Below are positions 45,032 to 55,072 of a DNA stretch of 64,000 nucleotides, piece after piece. Source of the stretch: Chromobacterium haemolyticum DSM 19808 (lineage in GTDB: Bacteria; Pseudomonadota; Gammaproteobacteria; Burkholderiales; Chromobacteriaceae); NCBI RefSeq assembly GCF_000711885.1, contig NZ_JONK01000011.1:61302-125301 (forward strand). Reading direction: 5' to 3'. Each line of letters begins with the position of its first letter. Position 1 is the first letter of the stretch. The translations under genes and the position numbers were made by a program. The notes under the pieces were generated by a model, which saw nothing but the letters and a program-made list of their open reading frames with translations, ran no database searches and had not been told where the DNA came from.

Positions 45032-46330
45032 ATGACGGATATGATGATTATTCTGGCGCTGATCCTGGCCAGCGCCTTTTTCTCAGTGTCGGAGATATCG
45101 CTGGCGGCCTCGCGCAAGATCCGTTTGCGTCAAATGTTGGACGAGGGCAACGACAACGCCGGGAAGGTCTTGGCCTTGCAGGAGCATCCAGGCCATTTTT
45201 TCACCGTGGTGCAGATCGGCGTCAATGCGGTGGCTATTCTCGGCGGTATTGTCGGCGAGGCGGCGTTCACGCCTTTCTTCGCCCGGGTGCTGGGTTTTTT
45301 CTTGTCCCCCGAACTGGCGCAGAGCCTGGGTTTTCTGGCTTCCTTCCTGCTGGTGACCAGCCTATTCATCCTCTTCGCCGACTTGACGCCCAAGCGCGTG
45401 GGCATGGTGGCGGCGGAGTCTGTGGCAGTTCGCATTGTGCGGCCGATGCTGTTCATGGTGCTGCTGTTCAAGCCGCTGGTGTGGTTGTTCAATGAAATGT
45501 CCGGCGTATTGCTGCGTTTGGCGGGCATGCCCACCAGCCCGCGCGACGAAATCACCAGCGACGATATTTCGGCGATGATGGACGCCGGCGCTGAAGCCGG
45601 CGTGCTGCATCGGCAAGAACATCAAGTGATTGAAAACGTATTCGAACTGGAAAGCCGGCTGGTGCCGTCGTCGATGACGCCGCGCGAGAGCATCATCTAC
45701 TTCACCCTGGACGAGGGAGAGGAGAGTATTAAGTCGAAAGTGGCCGAGCAGCCGCATTCCAAGTTTCTGGTCTGCGACAACGGCATCGACAATGTGGTGG
45801 GCTACGTTGACTCCAAGGACTTGCTGCGGCGGGTGTTGGCCGGGCGCGCCATCTCCTTGAAGGAGCCCGGTTTGTTGAAAACGGTGCTGATGATTCCGGA
45901 TTCCCTGACCTTGTCGGAATCCTTGGATCAATTCAAGGGCACTCGAGAGGACTTCGCCGTCATTCTGAATGAATATGGTTTTGTGGTGGGTCTGATTACC
46001 CTTAACGATGTGATGTCCACGGTGATGGGCGATATGGTGGGGCAGGGGCAGGAGGAACAGATCGTCAAGCGCGACGAGAACTCCTGGCTGGTGGACGGCA
46101 TCACGCCTGTGGAGGATGTGCTGCGGGTATTGGAGATCGACGAATTGCCCGACGATCAGAACTACGAGACGGTGGCGGGTTTCATGATGTATATGCTGCG
46201 CAAGATTCCGCGGCGCACCGATTGCGTGCAATACGCAGGTTACAAGTTCGAGGTGGTGGACATCGACAACCACAAGATCGATCAGATTCTGGTCACGCGG
46301 GTGGCCAGCAAGGAGCCGGCGCAAACTTGA
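45032..46330 (+). CDS. paeA: PaeA/YtfL-type CNNM-CBS-CorC membrane protein (polyamine exporter)
   Basis: This 432-residue protein has an N-terminal CNNM transmembrane domain (SAFFSVSEISLAASRKIRL, then VQIGVNAVAILGGIVG), a paired CBS domain and a C-terminal CorC domain (RRTDCVQYAGYKFEVVDID). It is strikingly close to E. coli YtfL, now named PaeA, which exports putrescine and cadaverine (established knowledge). I infer the same role. ATG 45032 is preferred since GGAG lies 6 bases before it; ATG 45020 and 44963 are alternatives. It is divergent from the HIT gene. Confidence 0.92.
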   Translation: MTDMMIILALILASAFFSVSEISLAASRKIRLRQMLDEGNDNAGKVLALQEHPGHFFTVVQIGVNAVAILGGIVGEAAFTPFFARVLGFFLSPELAQSLGFLASFLLVTSLFILFADLTPKRVGMVAAESVAVRIVRPMLFMVLLFKPLVWLFNEMSGVLLRLAGMPTSPRDEITSDDISAMMDAGAEAGVLHRQEHQVIENVFELESRLVPSSMTPRESIIYFTLDEGEESIKSKVAEQPHSKFLVCDNGIDNVVGYVDSKDLLRRVLAGRAISLKEPGLLKTVLMIPDSLTLSESLDQFKGTREDFAVILNEYGFVVGLITLNDVMSTVMGDMVGQGQEEQIVKRDENSWLVDGITPVEDVLRVLEIDELPDDQNYETVAGFMMYMLRKIPRRTDCVQYAGYKFEVVDIDNHKIDQILVTRVASKEPAQT

Positions 46331-46346
46331 GCTTTGTACGATCGGT

Positions 46347-46360
46347 TACATGATTTAACA
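46347..46360 (+). promoter_or_regulatory. Possible RstA-box-like site upstream of the Asr-like gene
   Basis: TACATGATTTAACA matches 9 of 12 fixed positions of the enterobacterial RstA box (TACATNTNGTTACA), which controls asr there. It lies about 100 bases before the gene. This may be chance. Confidence 0.25.
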
Positions 46361-46463
46361 CAGGCCTCACAGACTGCGGCGAGTCGGCTTGCATATGATG
46401 AATACAAGGATGCACCAGGACGGTGCCCTGACAACCGCTAAGTCGCAGATTTGGAGAAACACC

Positions 46464-46721
46464 ATGAAAAATATCGCCGCACTGATTCTGGCTTCCGTAC
46501 TCGGCCTGACTTCCGCTGCCTCCTTCGCCGCCGACGCTTCCGCTCCGGCCGCCAAGGCTGCCGCTCCGGCGCATGCCAAGAAGCATCACGCCAAGAAGCA
46601 CCATCACAAGAAGCACGCCAAGAAAGCGGCTTCCGCTCCGGCCGCGCAAAAAGCCCAAGCAGCCAAGAAGCATGCCAAGAAGCATCACCACAAAAAAGCG
46701 CATGTGAAAAAAGCGGCTTGA
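46464..46721 (+). CDS. asr: Asr-like acid-shock protein (His/Lys/Ala-rich)
   Basis: This 85-residue protein has a Sec signal (MKNIAALILASVLGLTSAASFA) and a mature part made almost wholly of Ala, His and Lys. The segment QKAQAAKKHAKKHHHKKA closely matches enterobacterial Asr, an intrinsically disordered periplasmic chaperone induced by acid (family knowledge). TTGGAGAAAC precedes ATG 46464 at good spacing. It is monocistronic with its own terminator. Metal binding through the His clusters is also plausible. Confidence 0.78.
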   Translation: MKNIAALILASVLGLTSAASFAADASAPAAKAAAPAHAKKHHAKKHHHKKHAKKAASAPAAQKAQAAKKHAKKHHHKKAHVKKAA

Positions 46722-46746
46722 TTCTGCGGCTACAGGCAGGGTATCG

Positions 46747-46770
46747 AAAGGAGGCTACGGCCTCCTTTTT
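46747..46770 (+). terminator. Rho-independent terminator of the Asr-like gene
   Basis: AAAGGAGGC / GCCTCCTTT with a TACG tetraloop is followed by a run of T. Confidence 0.92.
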
Positions 46771-47060
46771 GTATTGTTGGCTGGCTGGTTTAGGGTGTGA
46801 TTAAAAATGTAATGGTTTTGTAGTGGCATGGCTTTGTGAAGTCTCTGCTTGTTCTGTGAAGTTTTGTCTCCAATTGCCAACAGGCAACTCTCCTACGCTT
46901 GGCTTGTTTTCTTTCTGAGGAAATAGCTCTCTCCAACTGCGTTTTTACGTCCTTTTTTCTGCTTTATTTGCGATAAATTCCATCAAATCAACGAAATTAT
47001 GATTTTTTGTCACTTTTTGTGCACCCGCCGCATCAGTATCAACGTAAGGCAATCATTTTG

Positions 47061-47089
47061 ACCTGTTTTAACTGTTATTAAGGACAGGT
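47061..47089 (+). promoter_or_regulatory. Inverted repeat ACCTGT...ACAGGT upstream of the chitinase
   Basis: ACCTGT (47061-47066) and ACAGGT (47084-47089) form an inverted repeat. An inner CTGTTATTAAGGACAG resembles a lux-type box in its right half (GGACAG) only. Chitinase is quorum-controlled in Chromobacterium violaceum (known), so the site is worth noting but unproven. Confidence 0.3.
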
Positions 47090-47134
47090 TGGTGAAATTT
47101 GGGTTGGCAGTCGTGGAGTGATTGCTCGAATCTG

Positions 47135-47151
47135 ATACCACTGTAATACCA
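47135..47151 (+). promoter_or_regulatory. Direct repeat ATACCA, 11-bp period
   Basis: Two ATACCA copies start at 47135 and 47146, one helical turn apart (TGGTAT on the other strand), about 90 bases before the chitinase start. This spacing suits a dimeric regulator, perhaps of amino-sugar metabolism. Confidence 0.35.
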
Positions 47152-47239
47152 CATGTCCGAACTAAAACGCCGGCTTGCGGTGCTGCAGCGGGGACAGCAT
47201 GACGCTGCCGTGATCACTGACAGAATTGAGGAGGTCCGA

Positions 47240-48850
47240 ATGTCGAAACTTTCGTTGACGTTGTCGGCGCTGTTTGGAGGGGCTGGCTTGTTGTTGAGCA
47301 GCGCGGCGGCGTTCGCCGCGCCGGCCTGCAGCGCGTGGAGCAATGCGCAGACCTATAACGGCGGCGATTACGCCTTGTACGCCAACAAGACCTGGCGCGC
47401 CAAGTGGTGGACGCAGAACAATCAGCCGGGCGCGGATCAATGGGGACCGTGGGAGGAGAGGCCGGCTAGCGAATGCATCCCGGGCGGCGGCGACCCCGGC
47501 CCCGGGCCGGGCACGGGCGTGCCGCCCGAGCCGACGCCGACGGTGGGCCGCCATGTTGGTTCCTATTTTGCGCAATGGAGCATTTACGGCCGTAATTACA
47601 AGCTGCGCAATCTGGTGGACGCAGGCGGCGACAAGAAGCTGACCTTCCTGAACTACGCTTTCGGCAATGTCTACGCCGACGGCAAATGCGGCATGGTGAC
47701 TCGCGCGGAGAACGGCAACGGCGACGGCGGCGATGCTTGGGCCGATTACCAGAAGTCCTTCGGCGCCAACGAGTCGGTGGACGGCAAGGCCGACACCTGG
47801 AGCGACCCGTTGCGCGGCAACTTCAACCAATTGCGCAAGTTGAAGCTGGCCAACCCCTCGCTGAAAGTGCTGATTTCGCTGGGAGGCTGGACCTGGTCTA
47901 AGAATTTCGGCAAATTCGCCGCCACCGACGCCGGCCGCAAGGCCATGGTGGCGTCCTGCATCGACCTGTACCTGAAAGGCAATTTGCCGGTGGGCGAGAA
48001 CGCCGGCGGTGCCGGAGCGGCCAAGGGGGTGTTCGACGGCATCGATATCGACTGGGAATACCCGGGTGGCGGCGGTCTGCCGAGCAATAGCGTGGACCCC
48101 AACGACAAGCAGAACTTCACCTTGCTGATGGCGGAATTCCGCAGCCAGTTGGATGCCTTGACCTCGCAGAACAAGCGTCGATACTACCTGACCGCGGCCA
48201 TTGGCTCCGGTGTCGATAAAATCCGCCAGACCGAGCCGGCCAAGTACGCGGCCTACATGGACTGGATCAATGTGATGACCTACGACTTCAACGGCGGCTG
48301 GGACGCAAAAGGGCCGACCAACTTCCAGTCCAATCTGTTCCGCGATCCGGCCGCTCCGGTGACCGGAGATCGCGTTTACTACAATGTGGACGACTCGATC
48401 CAGACCTTGGTCAAGGCCGGCGTGCCCAAGGCCAAGCTGAACGTGGGCATCCCGTTCTATGGACGCGGCTGGGCCGGCGTGGCGGCCGGACCCAAGGGCG
48501 ATGGCTTGTACCAGGTGGCCACCGGCGCGGGCAAAGGCACTTACGAAGCCGGCATTGAGGACTACAAAGTGCTGAAAACCCGCTCCGCCAAGCAGTTTGT
48601 GCATCCGGTGAGCAAGCAGCTGTGGACTTACGACGGCAACGAGTTCTGGAGCTATGACGACCCGGCCACCATCCGCACCAAGCTTGACTATGTGCGTCAG
48701 CAACAGCTGGGCGGGGTGTTTAGCTGGTCCTTGGATGGCGACGACGCCCAGGGCACCTTGCTGAAGACCACCAGCGAAGTGCGTCAGGATGCCGCCGCGG
48801 CCAAGAAGAAGGCGGCGGCCAAGACCTCGGCCGCATCGCCGCTGAAGTAA
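47240..48850 (+). CDS. Secreted chitinase, GH18, with N-terminal chitin-binding domain
   Basis: This 536-residue enzyme has a Sec signal ending at AAAFA, a CBM5/12-type chitin-binding domain (ACSAWSNAQTYNGGDYA to WGPWEERP, about residues 29-80), a Gly/Pro linker, and a GH18 catalytic domain from about residue 100. The catalytic motif FDGIDIDWEYPGG (DxxDxDxE) gives E273 as the acid. It degrades chitin outside the cell. GAGGAGG lies 5 bases before ATG 47240; the longer frame to 47153 has no signal. A strong terminator follows. Confidence 0.96.
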   Translation: MSKLSLTLSALFGGAGLLLSSAAAFAAPACSAWSNAQTYNGGDYALYANKTWRAKWWTQNNQPGADQWGPWEERPASECIPGGGDPGPGPGTGVPPEPTPTVGRHVGSYFAQWSIYGRNYKLRNLVDAGGDKKLTFLNYAFGNVYADGKCGMVTRAENGNGDGGDAWADYQKSFGANESVDGKADTWSDPLRGNFNQLRKLKLANPSLKVLISLGGWTWSKNFGKFAATDAGRKAMVASCIDLYLKGNLPVGENAGGAGAAKGVFDGIDIDWEYPGGGGLPSNSVDPNDKQNFTLLMAEFRSQLDALTSQNKRRYYLTAAIGSGVDKIRQTEPAKYAAYMDWINVMTYDFNGGWDAKGPTNFQSNLFRDPAAPVTGDRVYYNVDDSIQTLVKAGVPKAKLNVGIPFYGRGWAGVAAGPKGDGLYQVATGAGKGTYEAGIEDYKVLKTRSAKQFVHPVSKQLWTYDGNEFWSYDDPATIRTKLDYVRQQQLGGVFSWSLDGDDAQGTLLKTTSEVRQDAAAAKKKAAAKTSAASPLK

Positions 48851-48872
48851 GCCGGCAGTCGCCATAGAGACG

Positions 48873-48898
48873 CCGCCGGGCATGCCCGGCGGTTTTTT
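48873..48898 (+). terminator. Rho-independent terminator of the chitinase
   Basis: CCGCCGGG / CCCGGCGG with a CATG loop is followed by six T. Confidence 0.93.
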
Positions 48899-48900
48899 GT

Positions 48901-49455
48901 TTAAGCCGCGCTCTTTTCCAGTTCGGCGATCTCGCGCACCCGCAAGGGCTTGGGTGTTTCGTCCAGATTGGACCACACCCAGTTGAAGTGATCGATGACC
49001 TGTTCCGCGCTCAGCCCCGGCCGCGGTTTGCAGGTGTGGGCGTCGGCGATCAGCGTGACGGTGTACTCCTGCGACATGGCCGAGCGCAGTGTGCTGTCCA
49101 CGCAAAATTCGGTGGCGGAGCCAGCCAGCCAGAGTTCGTCGACATCGCTGCCGCGCAGCAGCTCGCTCAGAGTGGTGCGCTGGAAGCTGTCGCTGAATCG
49201 CTTGTGAACCACAGCGTCGTTGTCCAGCCGCGCCAGCGCCGGGTGCAGCTGCCAGGCCTCGCTGTCGCGCGCCAGATCGCTGCCGGGGCCGCTGTCATGC
49301 TGGATGAAGATCACCGGCATGTCTTGGCGGCGCGCCAGCGCGATGGCGCGGTTGAGGTTGGCCAACACGGCGTCGGCGCGGCCGGCGCGAGGCCTGCCTT
49401 CGATCTGACCGTACTGAACATCGATGACGATCAGCGCTTTATTGCCCATGGCCAA
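48901..49455 (-). CDS. Isochorismatase-family cysteine hydrolase
   Basis: This 184-residue protein has the isochorismatase-like triad: D12 in ALIVIDVQYG, K85 in VVHKRFSDSF, and nucleophile C118 in GSATEFCVDSTLR. Members hydrolyse amides such as nicotinamide or N-carbamoyl compounds or vinyl ethers; the present substrate is unknown. The N terminus allows ATG 49455 or ATG two codons later. It is 9 bases downstream of the large Fe-S oxidoreductase on the same strand and may be cotranscribed with it. Confidence 0.9.
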   Translation of the reverse strand: MAMGNKALIVIDVQYGQIEGRPRAGRADAVLANLNRAIALARRQDMPVIFIQHDSGPGSDLARDSEAWQLHPALARLDNDAVVHKRFSDSFQRTTLSELLRGSDVDELWLAGSATEFCVDSTLRSAMSQEYTVTLIADAHTCKPRPGLSAEQVIDHFNWVWSNLDETPKPLRVREIAELEKSAA

Positions 49456-49464
49456 CCTCCTCGC

Positions 49465-52400
49465 TTACAGCAGCACGCGTTCGATGCCGCCATCGCGCGC
49501 TTGCTCCACGTACTGTTTCAACCAATCCGGGCCCAGCACATGCTTGGCGATTTCCACCACAATATAGTCGGCCTCGGTGCCGGTATCCGGGCTATAGCGC
49601 GACAGACCTTGCAGGCAGGACGGGCAGGAGGTCAGGATCTTCACCGGTTGGGCCGGTTTGGCGCCGCCGGTCAGGGTTTGCAGATTCTTGTTGATTTCCT
49701 CTTCCTTGCGCGAGCGCACCTGGGTGGCGATGTCCGGCCGGCTGGCGGCAAAGGTGCCGGATTCCCCGCAGCAGCGGTCCGAAAGAGCCACGCCGCCGCC
49801 CAGCAGTTCATTGACCACCTTCATCGGCTGATAGGCCTTCATCGGTGTATGGCAGGGATCGTGATACAGGTACTGCTGACCGCCGACGCCGTCCAGCTTG
49901 ACGCCTTTTTCCATCAGGTATTCATGGATGTCGATGATGCGGCAGCCGGGGAAGATGTCCTCGAAGCGGTATTGCGATAACTGGTCGTAGCAGGTGCCGC
50001 AGCTGACCACCACGGTTTTGATGTCCAGATAATTCAGCGTGGTGGCCACGCGGTGGAACAGCACCCGGTTCTCCGTGGTGATGGCGTCGCCCTTGTCCTG
50101 ATAGCCGGCGCTGGTCTGAGGATAGCCGCAGCACAGATAGCCGGGCGGCAGCACTGTCTGCGCGCCGACATGCCACAGCATGGCCTGGGTGGCGAGGCCG
50201 ACTTGGCTGAACAAGCGCTCCGAACCGCAGCCGGGGAAGTAGAACACCGCTTCAGCGTCTTCAGAGAGCTTGGGGTTGCGGATGATGGGCACGATGCTGG
50301 CGTCTTCCACGTCCAGCAGCGCGCGCGCGGTTTTCTTGGGCAGGCCGCCGGGCATGGGCTTGTTGATGAAGTGGATCACCTGCTCCTTGACCGGAGCCTT
50401 GCCGACGGTGGCCGGAGGTTGCCGGGTCTGGGAGCCTATCAGCCCCAGGCGTTTGCCCACCGCGTTGCCCAGCCGTTGGGCTTTGTAGGCGACGCCGACC
50501 AAGCCTGTGCGCAGCGCCTTGATGGTGGCCGGATCCTTGGCGGTAAGAAAGGCCATGCCGACGGCGGTGCCGGGGTTGAAGCTCTTGTTGCCGGTCTTGC
50601 GCAGGAAGTTGCGCATGGCCACCGAAACATCGCCGAAGTCGATCTTGACCGGGCAAGGTTTGACGCAACGATGGCAGACCGTGCAATGGTCGGCCACGTC
50701 GGACAGTTCCTCGAAGTGCTTGAGGCTGACGCCGCGGCGGGTCTGTTCCTCGTAGAGGAAGGCCTCGGTCAGCAGGCCGACGCCGAGTATCTTGTTGCGC
50801 GGCGAATACAGCAGATTGGCGCGCGGCACATGGGTGGAGCATACCGGTTTGCACTTGCCGCAGCGCAGGCAGTCCTTGATCGAGTCGCTGATGGCGCCGA
50901 TGTCGGACTGTTCCAGAATCAGAGACTCGGCGCCCAGCAAAGAGAACGACGGGGTATAGGCCATGGCGAGGTCGGCGCCGGGCAGCAGTTTCCCGCGGTT
51001 GAAGTGGCCGTTGGGGTCCACTTGCTGTTTGTAGGCGCGGAAAGGGGCGATTTCCTCCTCGCTGAGGAATTCCAGCTTGGTGATGCCGATGCCGTGCTCG
51101 CCGGAAATCACGCCGCCCAGCGCGCGCGCCAGCGCCATGATGCGTTCCACCGCCTTGTGCGCGGTTTGCAGCATCTCGTAGTCGTCGGAGTTGACCGGCA
51201 GGTTGGTGTGGACGTTGCCGTCGCCGGCGTGCATGTGCAGGGCGACGAAGACGCGGCTGCGCAGCACTTTTTGCTGGATGGCGCGGATGGCGGCCAGAAT
51301 GGGGCCGTCGGTGTTGCCGGAGAACAGTTGTTCCAGTTCCGCCTGCATTTCGCGCTTCCAGCTGACGCGCACGACCAGATCGCGCAGCGCGTGAAATACG
51401 GTGTCTGGAGCGGCGGTGGCGTCCTCCAGCGGCGCGTGCGGCCAGCGTTCGCGGTATTCGTGGAAGGGACGGTCAAGGTGTTCCAACAGCCACTGCCAGC
51501 GGTCGCGAGTGATGGCGAGCTGGGACAGCGCCGAGGCGCGGCGGTCGCCGATCAGCTCTTCTGACGGCAGATTGGTGTCCAGCTTGTCCACTGGCAGCCG
51601 GCCGTGGAAATACTCGGTCAGGGTGTCGAGCAGGCGCAGCTTGTTCTGGATCGACAATTCGATGTTGATGCGCTCGATGCCGTCGCTGTAGTCGCCCAGC
51701 CGCGGCAGCGGAATCACCACGTCTTCGTTGATCTTGAAGGCGTTGGTGTGCTTGGCGATGGCTGCGGTGCGGCTGCGGTCCAGCCAGAAGCGCTTGCGCG
51801 ATTCCGGGGTAATGGCGATGAAGCCCTCGCCGTGGCGCGCATTGGCCAGCCGCACCACTTGGCTGGCGGCTTCCGCCACCGCATCCTCGTGGTCCGATAC
51901 GAGGTCCGCAATCAACACCATCTTGGGCCGGCCCTTGCTTTTGGCCTTGGTCACATAGGACACCGCGCGCACATAGCGCCAGTCCAGATGTTCGAGGCCG
52001 GCCAGCTGCACGCCGGCGGCCAGCGCGGCGCCGCCGGGCTTGAACAAATCGGTGATTTCGACGATGGCCGGCGTGGCTTCGGCCACGGTGCCGAAGAATT
52101 CGAGGCAGACGGTGCGAATATGCTTGGGCATGCGGTGCAGCACGAAGCGCGCGCTGGTGATGATGCCGTCGCAGCCTTCTTTTTGCACGCCGGGCAGGCC
52201 GGCCAGGAATTTGTCAGTAACGTCTTTGCCCAGGCCCACTTTGCGGAAGGCGCTGCCGGGAATGTCCAGCTGACGGCTGGATACGACGGTGCGACCGTCA
52301 TCCTTGAGCTGGCTGATGCGGAAGCGGGCGACGTCGACGTCGTGGATCTTGCCGTAGTTGTGGCCCAGGCGTTCAATGAATTGCCATTGGCCGTCCGCGT

Positions 52401-53316
52401 CCACCATTTTCCAACTGGCGAGGTTGTCCAGCGTGGTGCCCCACAGCACTGCTTTCTTGCCGCCGGCGTTCATTGCGATATTGCCGCCGATACAGGAGGC
52501 CTCCGCCGAGGTGGGGTCCACCGCGAACACCAAGCCGGCCGCCGCCGCGGCCTCGGCGACGCGGGCGGTGACCACGCCGGCGCCGCACTGTATGGTGGCG
52601 CGGGGGCCGTCCAGGCCGGGCAGCTCGATCTGTTCGACGCCGAGGTGGCGGTCCAGCTTCTCGGTATTGATCACTGCGCTCATGCGGTCCAGCGGCACCG
52701 CGCCGCCGGTGTAACCGGTGCCGCCGCCGCGGGGGATGATGGTGAGGCCCAGCTCAATACAGGCGCGCACCAGCGGCGCGATTTCAGCCTCGCTGTCCGG
52801 GCTCAGCACTACAAACGGATATTCGACTCGCCAGTCCGTCGCGTCGGTGACGTGGGCGACGCGGGACAGGCCGTCGAACTGGATGTTGTCGCGGCGGGTG
52901 AGCCGGGACAGCTTCTTGAGAATTTTGGCGCGCAGCTCGCGGGTGTCTTCGAACTGTTCCGCGAAGCGCTCGACGGCGGCACGCGCCGCCGTCAGCATTT
53001 TGCCCACCTTGTCGTTGCCCTCGCGGCGCTTTTCCACCTCGGCCAGCCGGTGGCGCATCGCATCCACCAAGGCCGCCAGCCGCTTGGGGTTGTCCAGCAG
53101 ATCGTCGACCAGATAGGGATTGCGGTCCACCACCCAGATATCGCCCAAGACCTCGAACAGCATGCGGGCGGAGCGGCCGGTCTTGCGTTCGGCGCGCAGC
53201 TCCTCCAGCAGTTTCCACATCGGCGCGCCCAGCAGGCGGATGAAAATCTCGCGGTCGGAATACGAGGTGTAGTTGTACGGGATCTCCCGCACACGGGCTT
53301 GGGTGGTGGTGGTCAT
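49465..53316 (-). CDS. Large FAD-linked oxidase / Fe-S oxidoreductase (DUF3683 type)
   Basis: This 1283-residue protein joins an N-terminal DUF3683-like region ([15 protein letters not shown]), an FAD-binding type 4 oxidase domain ([19 protein letters not shown]) with the lactate/glycolate-oxidase C-terminal part ([15 protein letters not shown]), a two-cluster 4Fe-4S ferredoxin segment ([11 protein letters not shown] and [12 protein letters not shown]), and two CCG domains ([39 protein letters not shown]). This is the layout of a D-lactate or 2-hydroxyacid dehydrogenase feeding the respiratory chain. Substrate is not certain. The start MTTTTQARV is picked since conservation begins there; MTAAR six codons earlier is possible. 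Confidence 0.9.
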   Translation of the reverse strand: MTTTTQARVREIPYNYTSYSDREIFIRLLGAPMWKLLEELRAERKTGRSARMLFEVLGDIWVVDRNPYLVDDLLDNPKRLAALVDAMRHRLAEVEKRREGNDKVGKMLTAARAAVERFAEQFEDTRELRAKILKKLSRLTRRDNIQFDGLSRVAHVTDATDWRVEYPFVVLSPDSEAEIAPLVRACIELGLTIIPRGGGTGYTGGAVPLDRMSAVINTEKLDRHLGVEQIELPGLDGPRATIQCGAGVVTARVAEAAAAAGLVFAVDPTSAEASCIGGNIAMNAGGKKAVLWGTTLDNLASWKMVDADGQWQFIERLGHNYGKIHDVDVARFRISQLKDDGRTVVSSRQLDIPGSAFRKVGLGKDVTDKFLAGLPGVQKEGCDGIITSARFVLHRMPKHIRTVCLEFFGTVAEATPAIVEITDLFKPGGAALAAGVQLAGLEHLDWRYVRAVSYVTKAKSKGRPKMVLIADLVSDHEDAVAEAASQVVRLANARHGEGFIAITPESRKRFWLDRSRTAAIAKHTNAFKINEDVVIPLPRLGDYSDGIERINIELSIQNKLRLLDTLTEYFHGRLPVDKLDTNLPSEELIGDRRASALSQLAITRDRWQWLLEHLDRPFHEYRERWPHAPLEDATAAPDTVFHALRDLVVRVSWKREMQAELEQLFSGNTDGPILAAIRAIQQKVLRSRVFVALHMHAGDGNVHTNLPVNSDDYEMLQTAHKAVERIMALARALGGVISGEHGIGITKLEFLSEEEIAPFRAYKQQVDPNGHFNRGKLLPGADLAMAYTPSFSLLGAESLILEQSDIGAISDSIKDCLRCGKCKPVCSTHVPRANLLYSPRNKILGVGLLTEAFLYEEQTRRGVSLKHFEELSDVADHCTVCHRCVKPCPVKIDFGDVSVAMRNFLRKTGNKSFNPGTAVGMAFLTAKDPATIKALRTGLVGVAYKAQRLGNAVGKRLGLIGSQTRQPPATVGKAPVKEQVIHFINKPMPGGLPKKTARALLDVEDASIVPIIRNPKLSEDAEAVFYFPGCGSERLFSQVGLATQAMLWHVGAQTVLPPGYLCCGYPQTSAGYQDKGDAITTENRVLFHRVATTLNYLDIKTVVVSCGTCYDQLSQYRFEDIFPGCRIIDIHEYLMEKGVKLDGVGGQQYLYHDPCHTPMKAYQPMKVVNELLGGGVALSDRCCGESGTFAASRPDIATQVRSRKEEEINKNLQTLTGGAKPAQPVKILTSCPSCLQGLSRYSPDTGTEADYIVVEIAKHVLGPDWLKQYVEQARDGGIERVLL

Positions 53317-53619
53317 TGTCCGTGCAGCTGTCATTATTGGAAAAACGTCCACCAGTGTAGCCCAATTGTTGCGTTGCGAAAAACCCGCATTCACTAGGGA
53401 TTTCCTTCTTTACTTCAAGATATTGGAGCGGATTGTATATTGTTGGGCAAGACAGAGCGGGCCCATCTCGGCGGCTTGGCCGCGCTGGGGACGGAATGGT
53501 GTGCGCTATTCCATTTACAGGGCGAAAGCTGCTGATTTTATGCTTTTTATGGGTAAACTGAGGCTTGAACGCGCCGCGCTGATCGGGATGGCGCGGCCAC
53601 GACGGGAATGGAGAATGTG
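53317..53619. other. 303-bp divergent region between Fe-S oxidoreductase and lemA
   Basis: Apart from the ribosome-binding site GGAG at 53610-53613 for lemA I see no clear motif. Two promoters, one each way, are expected. AT-rich patches near 53400-53450 and 53530-53560 are the likely locations. Confidence 0.5.
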
Positions 53620-54225
53620 ATGATGTGGAAGAAGTGGGCTATGGCCTTGCTGCTGGCGGCGTCGCTGAGTGGCTGCGGCTACAACGCGATGCAGACTCAG
53701 GACGAGGCGGCCAACGCGGCCTGGTCCGAAGTCATCAATCAATACCAGCGACGCGCGGACCTGATCCCCAATCTGGTCAAGACGGTGCAAGGCTACGCCA
53801 AGCATGAAAAAGACGTGTTGACCCAGGTGACCGCCGCTCGGGCGCGGGTGGGTAGCATCCAGGTGGATCCATCGATGGCGACGGACGAAAAAAAGCTCAA
53901 TGACTTCGCCGCGGCGCAGAATCAGCTGGGTTCGGCGCTGTCACGCTTGCTGGTGGTGTCGGAGAATTACCCGCAGCTGAAGGCGGATCAATCCTTCCGC
54001 GATCTGCAGGCGCAGCTGGAGGGCACCGAAAACCGCATTGCGCTGGCGCGCAAGCGCTATATCGATTCGGTGCAGGCGTACAACAGCACGGTGCGCACCT
54101 TCCCCAATAATTTGACCGCGATGATGTTCAGCCTGAAAACCCGGCCTAATTTCACGGTGGAGAATGAGAAGGCCATCTCCGCCGCGCCTCAGGTCAACTT
54201 CGGCGAGCCGGAGGCGAGCAAATAA
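53620..54225 (+). CDS. lemA: LemA family lipoprotein
   Basis: This 201-residue protein has a signal ending in a lipobox (ASLSGC) and the LemA body: NAAWSEVINQYQRRADLIPNLVKTVQGYA followed by a helical region ending NFTVENEKAISAAPQVNF. LemA proteins are membrane-anchored helical proteins of poorly known function. Start 53620 is preferred because GGAG lies 6 bases before it. It heads a three-gene set with two TPM-domain genes, a common pairing. Confidence 0.92.
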   Translation: MMWKKWAMALLLAASLSGCGYNAMQTQDEAANAAWSEVINQYQRRADLIPNLVKTVQGYAKHEKDVLTQVTAARARVGSIQVDPSMATDEKKLNDFAAAQNQLGSALSRLLVVSENYPQLKADQSFRDLQAQLEGTENRIALARKRYIDSVQAYNSTVRTFPNNLTAMMFSLKTRPNFTVENEKAISAAPQVNFGEPEASK

Positions 54226-54226
54226 G

Positions 54227-55072
54227 ATGACGGCGCTATGGCGTTGCTTGGGCTTCGCGTTGCTGCTATGCGTGCAGTTGGCGCGAGCGGAGCTGGCGGT
54301 GCCGCCGCCTAGCTCCCCCGTGGTGGACCTTGCCGGCTTCTTATCGGTGGACGAGCGAGGGCAATTGGAACAGCAATTGCTGACGTTTCATCAGCGCAAG
54401 GGCAGCCAGCTGGCGGTGTTGATCGTGCCGTCGGTGGAGCCGGAGACGCCGTTTGATTACGGCACTCGGGTGATGGATGCCTGGAAGCTGGGCCGCAAGG
54501 GAATAGACGACGGGGTGTTGTTGCTGATCGTTGCGGACCAGCGCAAGAGCCAACTGCTGGTGGGACGCGGCCTGGAGGGCGCGATTCCGGATATTTACGC
54601 CAAGCGCATCCTGCAGGATACGCTGCGTCCGCTGTTTAAACAGGGGCTGCGCTTCCAGGGCATACAGGCGGCGATTGCACAGCTGGAGGGCCTGATAGAG
54701 GGGGAGAAGCTGTCGTCGCCCCCGGCTCAGACCCAGCAGCAGGGCTGGGAGGATAGCTGGCCGGCGTTGGCGTTCGCGGTTTTGTTCGGCGCCGGCGTGG
54801 TTAGCCGTCTGTTCGGGCGGCTGATCGGCAGCTTCATCATGGGATGTCTGGGCATTGTCGCTGCCTTGCTGTTGGGCGCCGGCGTCATGTTTGCCTTGTT
54901 GGCCGGCGCGGTGGCGGCGCTGCTTTGCCTGGTGATCGGTTCCCATGGCGTCTCGTTCGGTGGCGGAGGAGGCGGCGGTTGGGGAGGCGGATCTGGAGGC
55001 AGCCGCGGAGGCGGCGGCTGGTCCGGCGGCGGCGGGGGTTTTGGCGGCGGCGGCGCTTCGGGAGATTGGTGA
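54227..55072 (+). CDS. TPM-domain membrane protein (YgcG-like), Gly-rich tail
   Basis: This 281-residue protein has a Sec signal, a periplasmic TPM domain (VDLAGFLSVDERGQLEQQL, FDYGTRVMDAWKLGRKGIDDG, GRGLEGAIPDIYAKRI), two to three hydrophobic segments (about 170-235) and a tail made almost entirely of Gly and Ser. This is the YgcG layout. TPM proteins are linked to membrane or photosystem maintenance; no reaction is known. The start is one base after the lemA stop plus one (TAAGATG). The stop overlaps the next ATG (TGATG). Confidence 0.9.
   Translation: MTALWRCLGFALLLCVQLARAELAVPPPSSPVVDLAGFLSVDERGQLEQQLLTFHQRKGSQLAVLIVPSVEPETPFDYGTRVMDAWKLGRKGIDDGVLLLIVADQRKSQLLVGRGLEGAIPDIYAKRILQDTLRPLFKQGLRFQGIQAAIAQLEGLIEGEKLSSPPAQTQQQGWEDSWPALAFAVLFGAGVVSRLFGRLIGSFIMGCLGIVAALLLGAGVMFALLAGAVAALLCLVIGSHGVSFGGGGGGGWGGGSGGSRGGGGWSGGGGGFGGGGASGDW

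Larger units (their letters stand above)
46722..47239 (+). other. 518-bp AT-richer regulatory region upstream of the chitinase
   Basis: After the Asr-like terminator this region is visibly AT-richer than its surroundings and has no credible gene. It holds a palindrome-like ACCTGT...ACAGGT (47061-47089), an 11-bp-period direct repeat of ATACCA (47135-47151) and a ribosome-binding site GAGGAGG (47229-47235). Long leader or complex regulation of the chitinase is likely. Confidence 0.6.
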
